Below, in pieces: positions 40,984 through 49,390 of a stretch of DNA of 49,673 bases. This stretch comes from Streptomyces mutabilis. Lineage in GTDB: Bacteria; Actinomycetota; Actinomycetes; Streptomycetales; Streptomycetaceae. Both the position numbers and the translations under genes were made by a program. The first letter of the stretch is position 1, and each line of letters begins with the position of its first letter. The DNA is taken from contig NZ_BMTT01000031.1 in assembly GCF_014649815.1 (NCBI RefSeq), forward strand, positions 1 through 49,673, in the 5' to 3' direction. Below the pieces are notes generated by a model that saw nothing but the letters and a program-made list of their open reading frames with translations, was not told the origin of the DNA and did no database searches.

Positions 40984-41067
40984 CCCGGGCCGGCCTCCTA
41001 CGGCAGCGGTCCGGCACGGCAGAAGTCCTCCATCTGTCGAACGGTGGCGGACGGAGACCGCGTCGAA

Positions 41068-41118
41068 GCCCCGGCCCATCCCTCCGACGGGGGAATCGGA
41101 AGGCCGATGGGCCGGGGC
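41068..41118. terminator. Bidirectional terminator between LLM and MFS genes
   Basis: Perfect 13-bp inverted repeat (GCCCCGGCCCATC at 41068-41080 with 41106-41118) and a 25-nt loop. Confidence 0.75.
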
Positions 41119-41134
41119 GGTTCGTGGCGGCCGC

Positions 41135-42766
41135 TCAGGCCGAAACCTCCGGCTCCAGGTCGGGCCGGTCGCGGTGGGCGGGAGGCCGGTCGTCGCCCAT
41201 CGGCGGCGGGCCGTCGGGGACACCGCCGGCGGGAGCCCCGGGCATGCTCGCGATCGGCTTCTCGGGGAGCAGGAAAGCGAAGGCCAGCGCGACGGCGAGC
41301 AACGGGACCACGTACCAGAAGACCGGGGTCAGGGCGCGCTGGTAGGCGACGACCACCGCGTCCTGCACCCCGTCCGGCAGGGAACGCACCAGGGCCGGAG
41401 TGATCGCGTCGGTGTCGCCGACGATCTGTGCGGCCTCGGTGGGGACACGGTCGGCGAGCTGGCCGGCGAGACGGTGGGTGAAGAGCGCGCCGACGACCGC
41501 GGTGCCGAGAGTGGCGCCGATCTCGCGGAAGAAGCCGTTGGCGGAGGTGGCGGTGCCGAGGTCCTGCGGAGGGAAGTCGTTCTGGATCGCGAGGACCAGC
41601 ACCTGCATCATCAGGCCGACGCCGACCCCGAGCAGCAGGAGATGACCACAGACCACGACGAGCGGGGTGCCGGTGTCGAGGGTGGACATCAGCAGCGCGG
41701 CCACGGCGACGACGAACGTGCCGACGAGGGGATAGACCTTGTAACGGCCGGTCTTGCTGAGCCGCTGACCGGACACGACGGCACCGGCGGTGATGCCGAT
41801 GACCATGGGCAGCAGCATCAGACCGGACGCGGTGGCGCTCATGCCGTACACCATCTGCAGGTAGGTCGGCAGGTAGCCGACGACGGCGAACATGCCGATC
41901 CCGATCACGATCATGCCGATGAGCGTGGAGTAGTTGAAGACGCGGCTGCGGAACAGCCGCAGCGGGATCACGGGCTCCTCGGCTCGGCGCTGGGACAGGA
42001 AGAACACTGTCCACGCCGCGAGGCCGCCGACGGCCAGGGCGAGGATCCGCGCGTCGGACCACGGGTAACGTGTTCCGCCCCAGGTCGCGACCAGCACCGT
42101 GCAGGTGACGGCGGCGGCCATCAGCGCGATCCCCGGGAAGTCGACGACGACCCTGCCGGGGCGGCGCGGCAGCCGCAGTACGGCGCAGGCCGCGAGGACG
42201 AACAGGCCCAGCGGCATGTTGAGCCAGAAGGCCCAGCGCCAGCCGATGCCGTCGGTCAGCCAGCCGCCGAGGAGCGGCCCGGCGACCGAGGCGAGGCTGA
42301 AGACAGCACCGAGCGGTGCCATGTACTTCGCGCGGTCACGGGGCGGCACCAGGTCGGCGATCACGGCCTGCGAAGTGATCATCAGACCGCCGCCGCCGAG
42401 ACCCTGCACCACCCGGCCGACGATCAGCACGGTCATGTTCTGGGCCAGACCTGCCACGACGGATCCGACCAGGAACGCCGTGATTCCGGTGAGGAGGACG
42501 GTTTTGCGGCCGATCAGGTCGCCCAGACGCCCGTAGACGGGCATCACGATGGTCGCGGCCAGGATGTAGGCGGTCGTGACCCAGGCCAGGTGCTGGACGC
42601 CGTGCAGCTCTCCGACAATGGTCGGCAGCGCGGTCGCGACGATCATCTGGTCCAGGGAGGCCAGCAGCATCGCGGTCATCAGGCCGCAGTACACCAGCCC
42701 GAAACGCGGCGGAAGCCCGGACGGGGGCCCCTCCTTCGGGGCGGTCTCGGGAACGGGCTCGGTCAT
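41135..42766 (-). CDS. DHA2-family (EmrB/QacA) 14-helix drug:proton antiporter
   Basis: A 543-aa MFS exporter with about 14 membrane helices. Family motifs: LDQMIVATALPTIVGELHGVQHLAWVTTAYILAATIVMPVYGRLGDLIGRK (motifs D1 and A), VQGLGGGGLMITSQAVIADLVPPRDRAKYM, and motif C-like GPLLGGWLTDGIGWRWAFWLNMPLG. The C-terminal 30 residues are cytosolic and acidic/proline-rich. ATG 42766 has GGAG 6 nt upstream. Downstream of and co-directional with the O-methyltransferase gene (84 bp, with a hairpin). Probable self-resistance or product exporter of the cluster. Confidence 0.9.
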   Translation of the reverse strand: MTEPVPETAPKEGPPSGLPPRFGLVYCGLMTAMLLASLDQMIVATALPTIVGELHGVQHLAWVTTAYILAATIVMPVYGRLGDLIGRKTVLLTGITAFLVGSVVAGLAQNMTVLIVGRVVQGLGGGGLMITSQAVIADLVPPRDRAKYMAPLGAVFSLASVAGPLLGGWLTDGIGWRWAFWLNMPLGLFVLAACAVLRLPRRPGRVVVDFPGIALMAAAVTCTVLVATWGGTRYPWSDARILALAVGGLAAWTVFFLSQRRAEEPVIPLRLFRSRVFNYSTLIGMIVIGIGMFAVVGYLPTYLQMVYGMSATASGLMLLPMVIGITAGAVVSGQRLSKTGRYKVYPLVGTFVVAVAALLMSTLDTGTPLVVVCGHLLLLGVGVGLMMQVLVLAIQNDFPPQDLGTATSANGFFREIGATLGTAVVGALFTHRLAGQLADRVPTEAAQIVGDTDAITPALVRSLPDGVQDAVVVAYQRALTPVFWYVVPLLAVALAFAFLLPEKPIASMPGAPAGGVPDGPPPMGDDRPPAHRDRPDLEPEVSA

Positions 42767-42803
42767 TCACAGCTCCAAGTCGTCGAAGGAGGTGACGCCG
42801 GGT

Positions 42804-42835
42804 ACGGGGCCCGGCCGCCGGTGGCGGGGCCCCGT
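42804..42835 (-). terminator. Intercistronic hairpin between methyltransferase and exporter
   Basis: ACGGGGCCC (42804-42812) pairs with 42827-42835, 14-nt loop that can fold further. It sits between two co-directional genes and may be a partial terminator or RNA-stabilising element. Confidence 0.5.
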
Positions 42836-42850
42836 GACGCGCACGGCTCG

Positions 42851-43927
42851 TCACACGGCGGCCGGACCTGCCTCGATCAGGAAGATCTCGCCCGGCAGCG
42901 GGAGCTGCCGGAGCGTCGGAGCGGTGAAGCCGGCCTTCTCGCACAGCACACGGAAGTCGTCCGCGGTGCGCTCCAGTCCGCCGTGGTTCACCAGCATGTT
43001 GAGGTCACTGAGGTAGGCGCCGCGCTGCTTCGGGTCGACACGGGCCGGCAGTACGCTCTCGACGATCAGCAGCCTGCCGTCCTCGGCCATGGCCTGGCGT
43101 ACGTTGCGCAGAATGGTGATGGCCTGCTCGTCGTTCCAGTCGTGCAGCACGGCCTTGAGCATGTACAGGTCGCCGCCTTCGGGTACGGAGGCGAAGAAGT
43201 CCCCGGAGGACGCGGTGAACCGGTCCTCGACGCCCGCCTGCCGCATCACCTCCGCGGCCCGGGCGGCCCCCTGGTCGGTGTCCAGAAGCACGCCCCGGAG
43301 CTGGGGGTTGTTCCGCAGCAGACCTGCCAGCACCGTCCCGTCTCCACCGCCTACGTCGACGACGGTGGCGAAGCGGCCGAAGTCGTAGTGCTGAGGCAGG
43401 ACCTGTGCCGCCATGTGCGAGCCCTCGCTCATGGCCGCGTTGAAGTCGGCAGCGGACTCCGGGTGCTCCTGCAGGTACTCGAAGAAGGACTTGCCGAAGT
43501 AGTCGGGGAAGGCGGCCTCACCGGTCCGAACCGAGTCGGCCAGTCCCTCCCAGCTGCGCACCGTCACGCTGTCGGTGAACAGCCGTACCACCGAGGCCAC
43601 CGAGCCCGGACGGCCGCTGTGCAGCAGGCTCCCCGCCGACGTGGTGCGAAAGGCCCCGGAGTCGGTTTCCTCCAGCAGGGACAACGCGGCCAGGGCGCGC
43701 AGCAGTCGCAACGTGGCCCCCGGGTGCGTACCGAGGGACGCCGCGACCTCGGCCGCAGTCGCCTCGCCCTCGCCGATGGCCTCGACGACACCGAGCCGGA
43801 CCGCCGCACCCAGCGTGTGCGCGGTCGGCACGCCGAAGAAGCTGCGGACGACATGCTTGATGTCCTCCGGGTCAGGCATGCCGGGCGGGCCCATCGGCGG
43901 CTGCGGTATTCCGGATTCAGTATTCAC
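42851..43927 (-). CDS. SAM-dependent O-methyltransferase (small-molecule, DmpM/TcmN type)
   Basis: A 358-aa class I O-methyltransferase like those in aromatic polyketide clusters. The N-terminal dimerisation winged helix (about 25-105, HTLGAAVRLGVVEAIGEGEATAAEVAASLGTHPGATLRLLRAL) precedes the Rossmann SAM domain with VVDVGGGDG (189-197), LDTDQGA, SGDFF and the catalytic-base motif LHDWND (His262 area). GTG 43927 has GGGGAG about 5 nt upstream. A candidate promoter (TTGTGG, 17 bp, TAGGTT) lies 90-118 bp upstream, in AT-richer DNA. Substrate probably a phenol of the cluster product (inference). Confidence 0.9.
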   Translation of the reverse strand: MNTESGIPQPPMGPPGMPDPEDIKHVVRSFFGVPTAHTLGAAVRLGVVEAIGEGEATAAEVAASLGTHPGATLRLLRALAALSLLEETDSGAFRTTSAGSLLHSGRPGSVASVVRLFTDSVTVRSWEGLADSVRTGEAAFPDYFGKSFFEYLQEHPESAADFNAAMSEGSHMAAQVLPQHYDFGRFATVVDVGGGDGTVLAGLLRNNPQLRGVLLDTDQGAARAAEVMRQAGVEDRFTASSGDFFASVPEGGDLYMLKAVLHDWNDEQAITILRNVRQAMAEDGRLLIVESVLPARVDPKQRGAYLSDLNMLVNHGGLERTADDFRVLCEKAGFTAPTLRQLPLPGEIFLIEAGPAAV

Positions 43928-44016
43928 TGACGCTCCCCTCGTAGCGAGCACCTTGGTGCCGCGTCGTTGTCAGGTGACTTCGTAAGGCGGCCGCAATGCG
44001 ACCCCCCGATGCCGCA

Positions 44017-44045
44017 AACCTATGGCATTCCAACTACCGCCACAA
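44017..44045 (-). promoter_or_regulatory. Candidate promoter of the methyltransferase-exporter unit
   Basis: On the minus strand TTGTGG (44040-44045), 17-bp spacer, TAGGTT (44017-44022), a near match to TAGRRT. The surrounding 43,990-44,150 is AT-rich for this genome. Confidence 0.42.
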
Positions 44046-44130
44046 CAGCCTCAGTTGATTAATTGATCTGTTTTTCCGCCGCATCCGAAAAACGTTTCGC
44101 AGGCATGCCGAATATCCGAGCGTCACGCAC

Positions 44131-44145
44131 GGAATTGGTAATTCC
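44131..44145. promoter_or_regulatory. AT-rich palindrome downstream of the response regulator
   Basis: GGAATT-ggt-AATTCC, perfect 6-bp arms, in the 251-bp gap between the response regulator and the methyltransferase. Could be an operator for the methyltransferase unit. Confidence 0.45.
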
Positions 44146-44178
44146 TTAAGTTGTCGAAGGGAGAATCCAGGGCGTCGA

Positions 44179-44832
44179 TCAGCTGAGAATGCCGCGTTCG
44201 TAGCCCTCGGCCACGGCCGCGGCCCGGTCCTTGACACCCAGCTTCGTGTACAGGTGGTTGAGATGGGTCTTGACGGTCGCCTCACTGATGAACAGGGATT
44301 TGGCGATCTCCTTGTTGGTGGTGCCCTTCGCGACGAGTGCGAGGACCTCGCGCTCGCGGGCGCTGAGCGGCGGTGCGGCCGCGGCGTGCGGTTCGGGCTT
44401 CCTGACCCGCGAGACCAGGCGGGAAGCGACGGCCGGTGACAGCACCGTGCGTCCCTCCGCCGCCGCCCGCACCGCGTTGAACAGCTCCTCGCGCGGAGCG
44501 TCCTTGAGCAGGTATCCGGTGGCGCCGGCCTCGATCGCCGGAATGACGTCGGAATCGGTGTCGTACGTGGTCAGGACCAGCACCCGACTGCGCAGCCCGA
44601 GCCGTGCCAGCTCGGCGATGGCCGCCACGCCGCTGCCGCCCGGCATCCGCAGGTCCATCAGCACCACGTCGGGGTCGAGACGCCCGGCGAGCGCCACCCC
44701 CTGCGGGCCGTCGGACGCGTCGCCCAGTACCTCGAAGTCCGGCGAGGTGGCGAACATGCCGCGCAGACCGTCCCGCACCACCGGGTGGTCGTCGACCAGC
44801 AGCAGGGTGATGGGGCGGGGGTCACGAGTCAT
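44179..44832 (-). CDS. NarL/LuxR-family response regulator
   Basis: A 217-aa response regulator that is intact, unlike the one at 10843. Receiver about 8-125: acidic pair in LLVDDHPVVRDG, phospho-acceptor Asp60 in VVLMDLRMPGG, conserved LTTYDTDSDV and LLKDAPREEL. The LuxR helix-turn-helix is about 150-212 (LSAREREVLALVAKGTTNKEIAKSLFISEATVKTHLNHLYTKLGV). Start ATG 44832 lies within the end of the kinase gene (11-bp overlap), so the pair is translationally coupled. It should be phosphorylated by that kinase. The likely target is the adjacent ABC exporter operon. Confidence 0.92.
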   Translation of the reverse strand: MTRDPRPITLLLVDDHPVVRDGLRGMFATSPDFEVLGDASDGPQGVALAGRLDPDVVLMDLRMPGGSGVAAIAELARLGLRSRVLVLTTYDTDSDVIPAIEAGATGYLLKDAPREELFNAVRAAAEGRTVLSPAVASRLVSRVRKPEPHAAAAPPLSAREREVLALVAKGTTNKEIAKSLFISEATVKTHLNHLYTKLGVKDRAAAVAEGYERGILS

Positions 44833-46081
44833 CGCGCACCAACGGTACCCGCGCCGACACCGCCGTACCGCCGCCGGGCTCGGTCTCGATCTCCACGGTG
44901 CCCGCCACACGCGCGGCGCGCAGGAGCATGCCGTCCAGGCCGAAGCCGCCGCTCGTGGAGCGGGGCGGCCGGCTGCCGGGATCGAAGCCGCAGCCGTCGT
45001 CGCGGACGTCCAGGGTGACCTCGTCGTCCAGGTAGGAAAGGGTCACGGCGACACGGTCGGCGTCGGCGTGTTTCGCCGCGTTGCCCAGCGCCTCCTCGGT
45101 GATGCGGAGCAAGGTTGCCTCGATCTCCTTGTGCAGTGGTTCGACGGTCCCGGTGACGACGAGTTCCAGGCGGGCCCCCGACAGGGCCTGCCGGCGGTCC
45201 ACGACCTCCTTGAGCGCCTCGGGCAGCCTGCGCTGCTCGAGCGGCCCGGGGGTCAGATTGTGTACGGACCGCCGTGCCTCGCCGAGGCTGTGCCGCGCCA
45301 GTCCGGCCGCCCGCTCGACGTGGGTCCGCGCGATGGACTCGTCGGTGCTGTCGGCGGCTGCCTGAAGCTGGGTGATGATGCCGGCGAGTCCTTGGGCCAG
45401 GGTGTCGTGGATCTCGGCCGCCAGCCGTCGGCGCTCGTGAGTGACGCCGGCCTCCCGCGCCTGCACGAGCAGTTGGGCCTGCAGTGTGGCGTTCTCGGCC
45501 AGCGCCTGTTCCAACCGGGAGTTGCTCAGCTCGAGCGCCTCGATGGTGGCCTTCTGCTGCCGATGCCGCTCCGCCTCTTGGTCGCTGAGCCGGTCGAGGA
45601 CCAGGGCGAGCGTGGTGTGCAGCGCGAACAGCGCGAGGAAGACGGTCAGCTGCAGGGTGCTGCCGGGTGCCGGGCCGTCGGGCACGGTGGACTGGGACGC
45701 GGCGAGCGTCGCCGCGATCGCGAGCAGGCCCCAGCGCCGCTGTCGGCGGGGCAACTGCCTGCCCGCGTCGAAGTAGCCCATCACCGCGTAGATCGAGAAG
45801 AACGGGTTGAGCCAGCTCAGCGCGGTGGCCAGTACCGTGCGCACGACGAAGTAGACGACCCGGCGTGGGTCCAGCTCGGGCAGCCGCCGCAGCGCGCCGT
45901 CCCAGGCCAGTTGCCAGCCAAGGGCGACCGCGGTGAGCACGGCGGCCGTGTACGTCTCCGCCGCGCTCATCAGCACCTGGGACGTGGCGAACGCGACGAA
46001 GGCTCCGATGCCGAGGAGAGCGTACGGGCCCCAGCGCAGGAAGCCCTGCCAGCCCGGCCCTGTCTGCGGTGCTCCCGTCAT
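44822..46081 (-). CDS. NarL-type sensor histidine kinase (HisKA_3)
   Basis: A 419-aa membrane sensor with about five to six N-terminal helices (20-165), no large extracellular domain, and a coiled-coil linker (about 165-215). Phospho-acceptor His225 is in RRRLAAEIHDTLAQGL. The ATPase has the N box (RITEEALGNAAKHADADRV), G1 DDGCGFDP and G2 GGFGLDGM. Intramembrane sensing kinases of this form often detect envelope-active drugs. Co-directional with the ABC permease (55-bp gap) and overlapping the regulator gene. Confidence 0.92.
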   Translation of the reverse strand: MTGAPQTGPGWQGFLRWGPYALLGIGAFVAFATSQVLMSAAETYTAAVLTAVALGWQLAWDGALRRLPELDPRRVVYFVVRTVLATALSWLNPFFSIYAVMGYFDAGRQLPRRQRRWGLLAIAATLAASQSTVPDGPAPGSTLQLTVFLALFALHTTLALVLDRLSDQEAERHRQQKATIEALELSNSRLEQALAENATLQAQLLVQAREAGVTHERRRLAAEIHDTLAQGLAGIITQLQAAADSTDESIARTHVERAAGLARHSLGEARRSVHNLTPGPLEQRRLPEALKEVVDRRQALSGARLELVVTGTVEPLHKEIEATLLRITEEALGNAAKHADADRVAVTLSYLDDEVTLDVRDDGCGFDPGSRPPRSTSGGFGLDGMLLRAARVAGTVEIETEPGGGTAVSARVPLVRDDS

Positions 46082-46136
46082 GCGCTCAGCTTTCCCCTGG
46101 TTCCCGGTTTCGCGTCGATGCTCGCACTCCCCGCCG

Positions 46137-46889
46137 CTATTCCCAGCGGAACCAGCGGGCCGCCGTAGCCATCAGCACGACGCCCCACAGGCCGAGCGCG
46201 GCCAGGTGGTCCCAGGCCGGCCAGCTGCCGGTGGCGGCCTGGCTCAGGGCCTGGGCGGTGGCACCGAACGGAGTGAGTTCCACGATCTGCCGAAGGGTCT
46301 CGGGCAGGACCTGGACCGGGACGTAGATGCCGGCCGCGAACATCGCGGGGAAGAAGACCGACATACCGATGGCCGTGGCCGCCTTCGCCGTCCGGGCGAC
46401 CGAGGTGATCACCGCGCCCATCGCGAGCGACGCAACCGCCGCGAGCGCCAGCGTCACCGCGTAGGCGAGCCAGTTCTGCGGCAGGGCGACGTCGTAGACC
46501 AGGTTGCCCAGGACCAGGACGAGCAGCGCGGCGAGCAGGGCGGCCGCCAGGTGCAGCACCATCTGGGCCACCAGCAGGTCGGCCGGGCGGGCCGGGGTGG
46601 TGCGCATCCGGCGCAGGATGCCGCGCTCGCGGTATCCGGTCAGGGCGGCCGGCATGGCCTGCAGGCTCGCCGTGATCAGCGCGACCATCACAGTGCTCGG
46701 GACGTACACGTCGATGGCCCGCAGACCGCCGAGGGCGGCGTCGGGCTCGCGGTAGCCGGGGATCAGGCCGAAGGCGATGAGCAGCAGGGGCGGGAAGACC
46801 AGCACCCAGAAGAGAGTGCCGGGCTCCCGGGTGAACAGTCGGGTCTCGGTCTTCAGCACCGCACCGGACGCGGGGGTGAAAACGGGCAT
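46137..46889 (-). CDS. ABC-2 type permease
   Basis: A 250-aa membrane subunit with six predicted helices. Typical ABC-2 pattern GYRERGILRRMRTTPARPADLLVAQMVLHLAAALLAA and the late FFPAMFAAGIYVPVQVLPETLRQIVELTPFGATAQAL. ATG 46889 has GAGGAGG 8 nt upstream and is one base after the ATPase stop. Operon order (minus strand) ATPase, permease, kinase, regulator suggests a drug-sensing exporter module. Confidence 0.9.
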   Translation of the reverse strand: MPVFTPASGAVLKTETRLFTREPGTLFWVLVFPPLLLIAFGLIPGYREPDAALGGLRAIDVYVPSTVMVALITASLQAMPAALTGYRERGILRRMRTTPARPADLLVAQMVLHLAAALLAALLVLVLGNLVYDVALPQNWLAYAVTLALAAVASLAMGAVITSVARTAKAATAIGMSVFFPAMFAAGIYVPVQVLPETLRQIVELTPFGATAQALSQAATGSWPAWDHLAALGLWGVVLMATAARWFRWE

Positions 46890-46890
46890 C

Positions 46891-47859
46891 TCAGTGTCCT
46901 CCTCGGACAGCGTCGGCGTCGGCGGACTCGGCGGTGACGGCACGCCCGGCGGACGCCTCCGCCTCCCTGGCGGTCAGTCCCAGGAAGGCGTCGTCCAACG
47001 TGGCGTCCACCACCCGCAGTTCCGCGGCAGTGACGCCGTTGCGGGCCAGCATGGTGATCACGGCGTTGACGGTGTCGTCGGTGCCGTTGATGACCAGCCG
47101 AGAGCCCTGCCGGTTCACGGACACTGCGCCGGGCAGCGCGTCCAGCTCGGCGTCGGGCAGTGGCCGCGAAGGGCGGAAGGAGATCGTCGTCGGGCTGTCC
47201 GACCGGCTGACCAGCCCCGCGGGGGAGTCCAGCGCCACCAGCTTGCCGCGGTCGATCACCGCGACCCGGTCGCACAGGTGCTCGGCCTCCTCCATGAAGT
47301 GGGTGACCAGCAGGATGGTGACGCCCGAGTCCCGTACGCCCTCGATCAGCTTCCAGGTGTCACGGCGGGCCCGCGGGTCGAGCGCCGTGGTCAACTCGTC
47401 GAACACGACGATCCGCGGGCGTCCCACCAGGGCGAGGGCGATGAACAGCCGCTGCTTCCAGCCACCGGACAGCTTTCCGAACGGCCTGTCCAGCATGGTG
47501 TCGAGGCCGAGCCGTTCGGCGATCGGCCGCCAGTCCGCCGGCTCGGGATAGAACGTCCGGTACAGCTCCAGCGCCTCGCTCACGGTGAGCTTCGCCTGCA
47601 GCTCGCTCTCCTGGAGCTGCACGCCGAGGATCCGGGTCAGCTCACGGCGCTGGCGCACCGGATCGAGCCCGGCGACCCGGATGGTCCCGGCATCGGGTAC
47701 GCGCAACCCCTCGACGCACTCGACGGCGGTGGTCTTCCCCGCCCCGTTGGGGCCGAGGATCCCGAAGATCTCGCCCTCCTCCACGGTGAAATCCACGCCG
47801 TCCACGACGGCCCTGCCTCCGTAGGACTTTCGCAGTCCTTTGACCTCGACGATCGCCAT
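46891..47859 (-). CDS. ABC exporter ATP-binding protein
   Basis: A 322-aa ATPase. Walker [10 protein letters not shown] at 36-44; signature LSGGWKQRLF; Walker B IVVFDELTTALDPRARR, with Leu in place of the usual Pro after Glu; H-loop THFMEEAEHLC. A C-terminal extension of about 95 residues follows (from ISFRPSRPLPDAEL). ATG 47859 is preferred; GTG 47865 and GTG 47880 are alternative starts. The only palindrome in its upstream gap is at 47918. Partner of the following permease. Confidence 0.9.
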   Translation of the reverse strand: MAIVEVKGLRKSYGGRAVVDGVDFTVEEGEIFGILGPNGAGKTTAVECVEGLRVPDAGTIRVAGLDPVRQRRELTRILGVQLQESELQAKLTVSEALELYRTFYPEPADWRPIAERLGLDTMLDRPFGKLSGGWKQRLFIALALVGRPRIVVFDELTTALDPRARRDTWKLIEGVRDSGVTILLVTHFMEEAEHLCDRVAVIDRGKLVALDSPAGLVSRSDSPTTISFRPSRPLPDAELDALPGAVSVNRQGSRLVINGTDDTVNAVITMLARNGVTAAELRVVDATLDDAFLGLTAREAEASAGRAVTAESADADAVRGGH

Positions 47860-47917
47860 GGTCACCAGCTTCCCGTCCACGGCGGACCGCCGCCATCGGC
47901 CATCACGCCCCTCTTGA

Positions 47918-47937
47918 CATCCACCGATCGGTTGATG
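47918..47937. promoter_or_regulatory. 20-bp palindrome upstream of the ABC transporter operon
   Basis: CATCnACCGATCGGTnGATG, symmetric at 18 of 20 positions, in the 109-bp gap before the ATPase gene. A TTGACA overlaps its left edge on the plus strand (47914-47919). The form is typical for a TetR-family operator, but no tetR gene adjoins it in this window. Confidence 0.6.
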
Positions 47938-47968
47938 CGGACGCCGTCCGGCGGCCCCTGCCTCCGGC

Positions 47969-49117
47969 TCACCGGCCCGCCTCCCGGTACACGTCGGCCA
48001 GTCCGAAGGCGAGGTCGATCGCCTCCGGGCCGGTCAGCAGGGCACCGCCGCCGCTCTCCTCGCCGGCGACGTCGACGCGCACACCGCCAGGATGGGTGCC
48101 GAGGGCCCGGTGAACCTCGACGAAACCGCGGACCTCGCCCAGCACCGCCGCCACCAAGGCGGACCTGTCGCCGATGGGCACGAGGGCCGGCTGGGGATCG
48201 CTGATCCAGCAGACCCGGGCCCCCTCGGCGAGCGTCTTCTCCACCAGCGGCGGCAGCACGTCACGCACCTGGTCGGCGCCGACGCCGACCGCGAAGGTCA
48301 GCCGCCCCGGCTCGCGTTCGGGATCGAGCCGGTCCAGATGACCCAGCACGGTGTCCACGGCCGTGTCCCGCCCGATCCGGACCACGACGGCGTTACTCAC
48401 GCCCGCGAGGTAGTCGGCGTGCGGGCCGTCCGGCGGCCTGTCGGCATCGGTCCACAGCAGATGTCCGCTCGACGCGCAGGAGCCACCGCCCCGGGCGCTG
48501 TCGCGGGTCAGGGCCGCCTCGTAGTCCAGCAGCACCGCGTCATGGCTGACATAGGTCTCCATGTCGTCGTGCGAGCGCATGCCCATGGACCGCAGAAACG
48601 ACACGGCCCGGTCCATCTCCTCGGCCAGCGGCCGGTGCCGGTGCGCGTCCGGGGTCTGCTCCAGGTGTCTCATGTTCCAGGCGTGTGCCTGGAACATGTC
48701 GGCGTATCTGCCGTCGGTGAAGGCGCGCACCAGGTTGAGGACGGCCGACGACGTCCGATACGTCCGCAGCAGGTGGTCAGCGTCGGGCGGGGGCGGTGCC
48801 GCGGTGTCGGGCAGGAGCGGCGGGCCCGCCGCCCGGCCGACCTTGACCACGGGCAGGGCCGCAGCGTACGCGAGGAGGACGGCCATCTGCAGGAGGGTGC
48901 CGAGCATGCCGCGCACGGCTTCCGCCCGGACGCTGCCAAGGGCCTGCGTGGCGCCGCCGCCCTGGAGCAGCAGGGCCTCGCCCCGTGCGACGGCGGCCAG
49001 CCGGTGCCGCAACCGGTCGCACTCGGGCGCGAAGACGAGTGGCGGCGCCTGGTGCAGCTGTTCCAGTGTGGGATCGAGCGGCACCGGGGCGGGCCGTTCG
49101 GCGGGCTGAGGTGTCAT
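47969..49117 (-). CDS. Class II DAHP synthase homologue lacking catalytic ligands
   Basis: A 382-aa protein aligning over its length with type II 3-deoxy-7-phosphoheptulonate synthases (Mtb AroG, 462 aa): GEALLLQGGGATQA, LPVVKVGRAAG, YVSHDAVLLDYEAAL, SSGHLLWTDADR, GVSNAVVVRIG, GRLTFAVGVGADQVRDVLPPLVEK, VCWISDPQP, FVEVHRALGTHPGGVRVDVAGE. Compared (from memory) with Mtb AroG, metal ligand Cys87 is Ala and His369 is Pro; Glu411 is Asp and the CDPRLN loop with Asp441 is deleted. PEP-phosphate ligands R284 (lost), K306 (Arg) and R337 (Gly) also differ. So it is unlikely to make DAHP. ATG 49117 with GGGGA upstream. Between an ABC operon and acyl-CoA carboxylase genes; role unknown. Confidence 0.85.
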   Translation of the reverse strand: MTPQPAERPAPVPLDPTLEQLHQAPPLVFAPECDRLRHRLAAVARGEALLLQGGGATQALGSVRAEAVRGMLGTLLQMAVLLAYAAALPVVKVGRAAGPPLLPDTAAPPPPDADHLLRTYRTSSAVLNLVRAFTDGRYADMFQAHAWNMRHLEQTPDAHRHRPLAEEMDRAVSFLRSMGMRSHDDMETYVSHDAVLLDYEAALTRDSARGGGSCASSGHLLWTDADRPPDGPHADYLAGVSNAVVVRIGRDTAVDTVLGHLDRLDPEREPGRLTFAVGVGADQVRDVLPPLVEKTLAEGARVCWISDPQPALVPIGDRSALVAAVLGEVRGFVEVHRALGTHPGGVRVDVAGEESGGGALLTGPEAIDLAFGLADVYREAGR

Positions 49118-49172
49118 GTCGTGGTCCCCGATTCGACCGCGTGCAGCGGGTGAGTACGGATGTCGGCCGGGA

Positions 49173-49379
49173 TCAGCCGGAGGAACGCCAGCTGTGGGGC
49201 GAGGGGAAGTGCCTGTACCGCTCCGGACGCCGCCACAGGGTGCGGGTGGTGCCGGTCCCGGCCGCGGATTCGGCCGCGGGACGGGCGCCGGCCCGGGCGA
49301 GAAGGAGCACGGTGAGGGCGGCGAGCTCGTGGGGCTCCGCGTGGCCCCTCACGATGCGCACAAGGTTGTCGTCGCTCAT
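49173..49379 (-). CDS. accE: Acyl-CoA carboxylase epsilon subunit
   Basis: A 68-aa protein of the actinobacterial AccE/PccE family. The N-terminal helix DNLVRIVRGHAEPHELAALTVLLLARA and the Trp/Tyr/Pro-containing C-terminus (LWRRPERYRHFPSPHSWRS) are diagnostic. Epsilon stimulates the biotin-dependent carboxylase by bridging alpha and beta subunits. ATG 49379 has GGAGG 5 nt upstream, in the 11-bp gap after the beta-subunit gene. With beta it would supply malonyl- or methylmalonyl-CoA to a polyketide or fatty-acid pathway. Confidence 0.88.
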   Translation of the reverse strand: MSDDNLVRIVRGHAEPHELAALTVLLLARAGARPAAESAAGTGTTRTLWRRPERYRHFPSPHSWRSSG

Positions 49380-49390
49380 GAATGCCTCCG

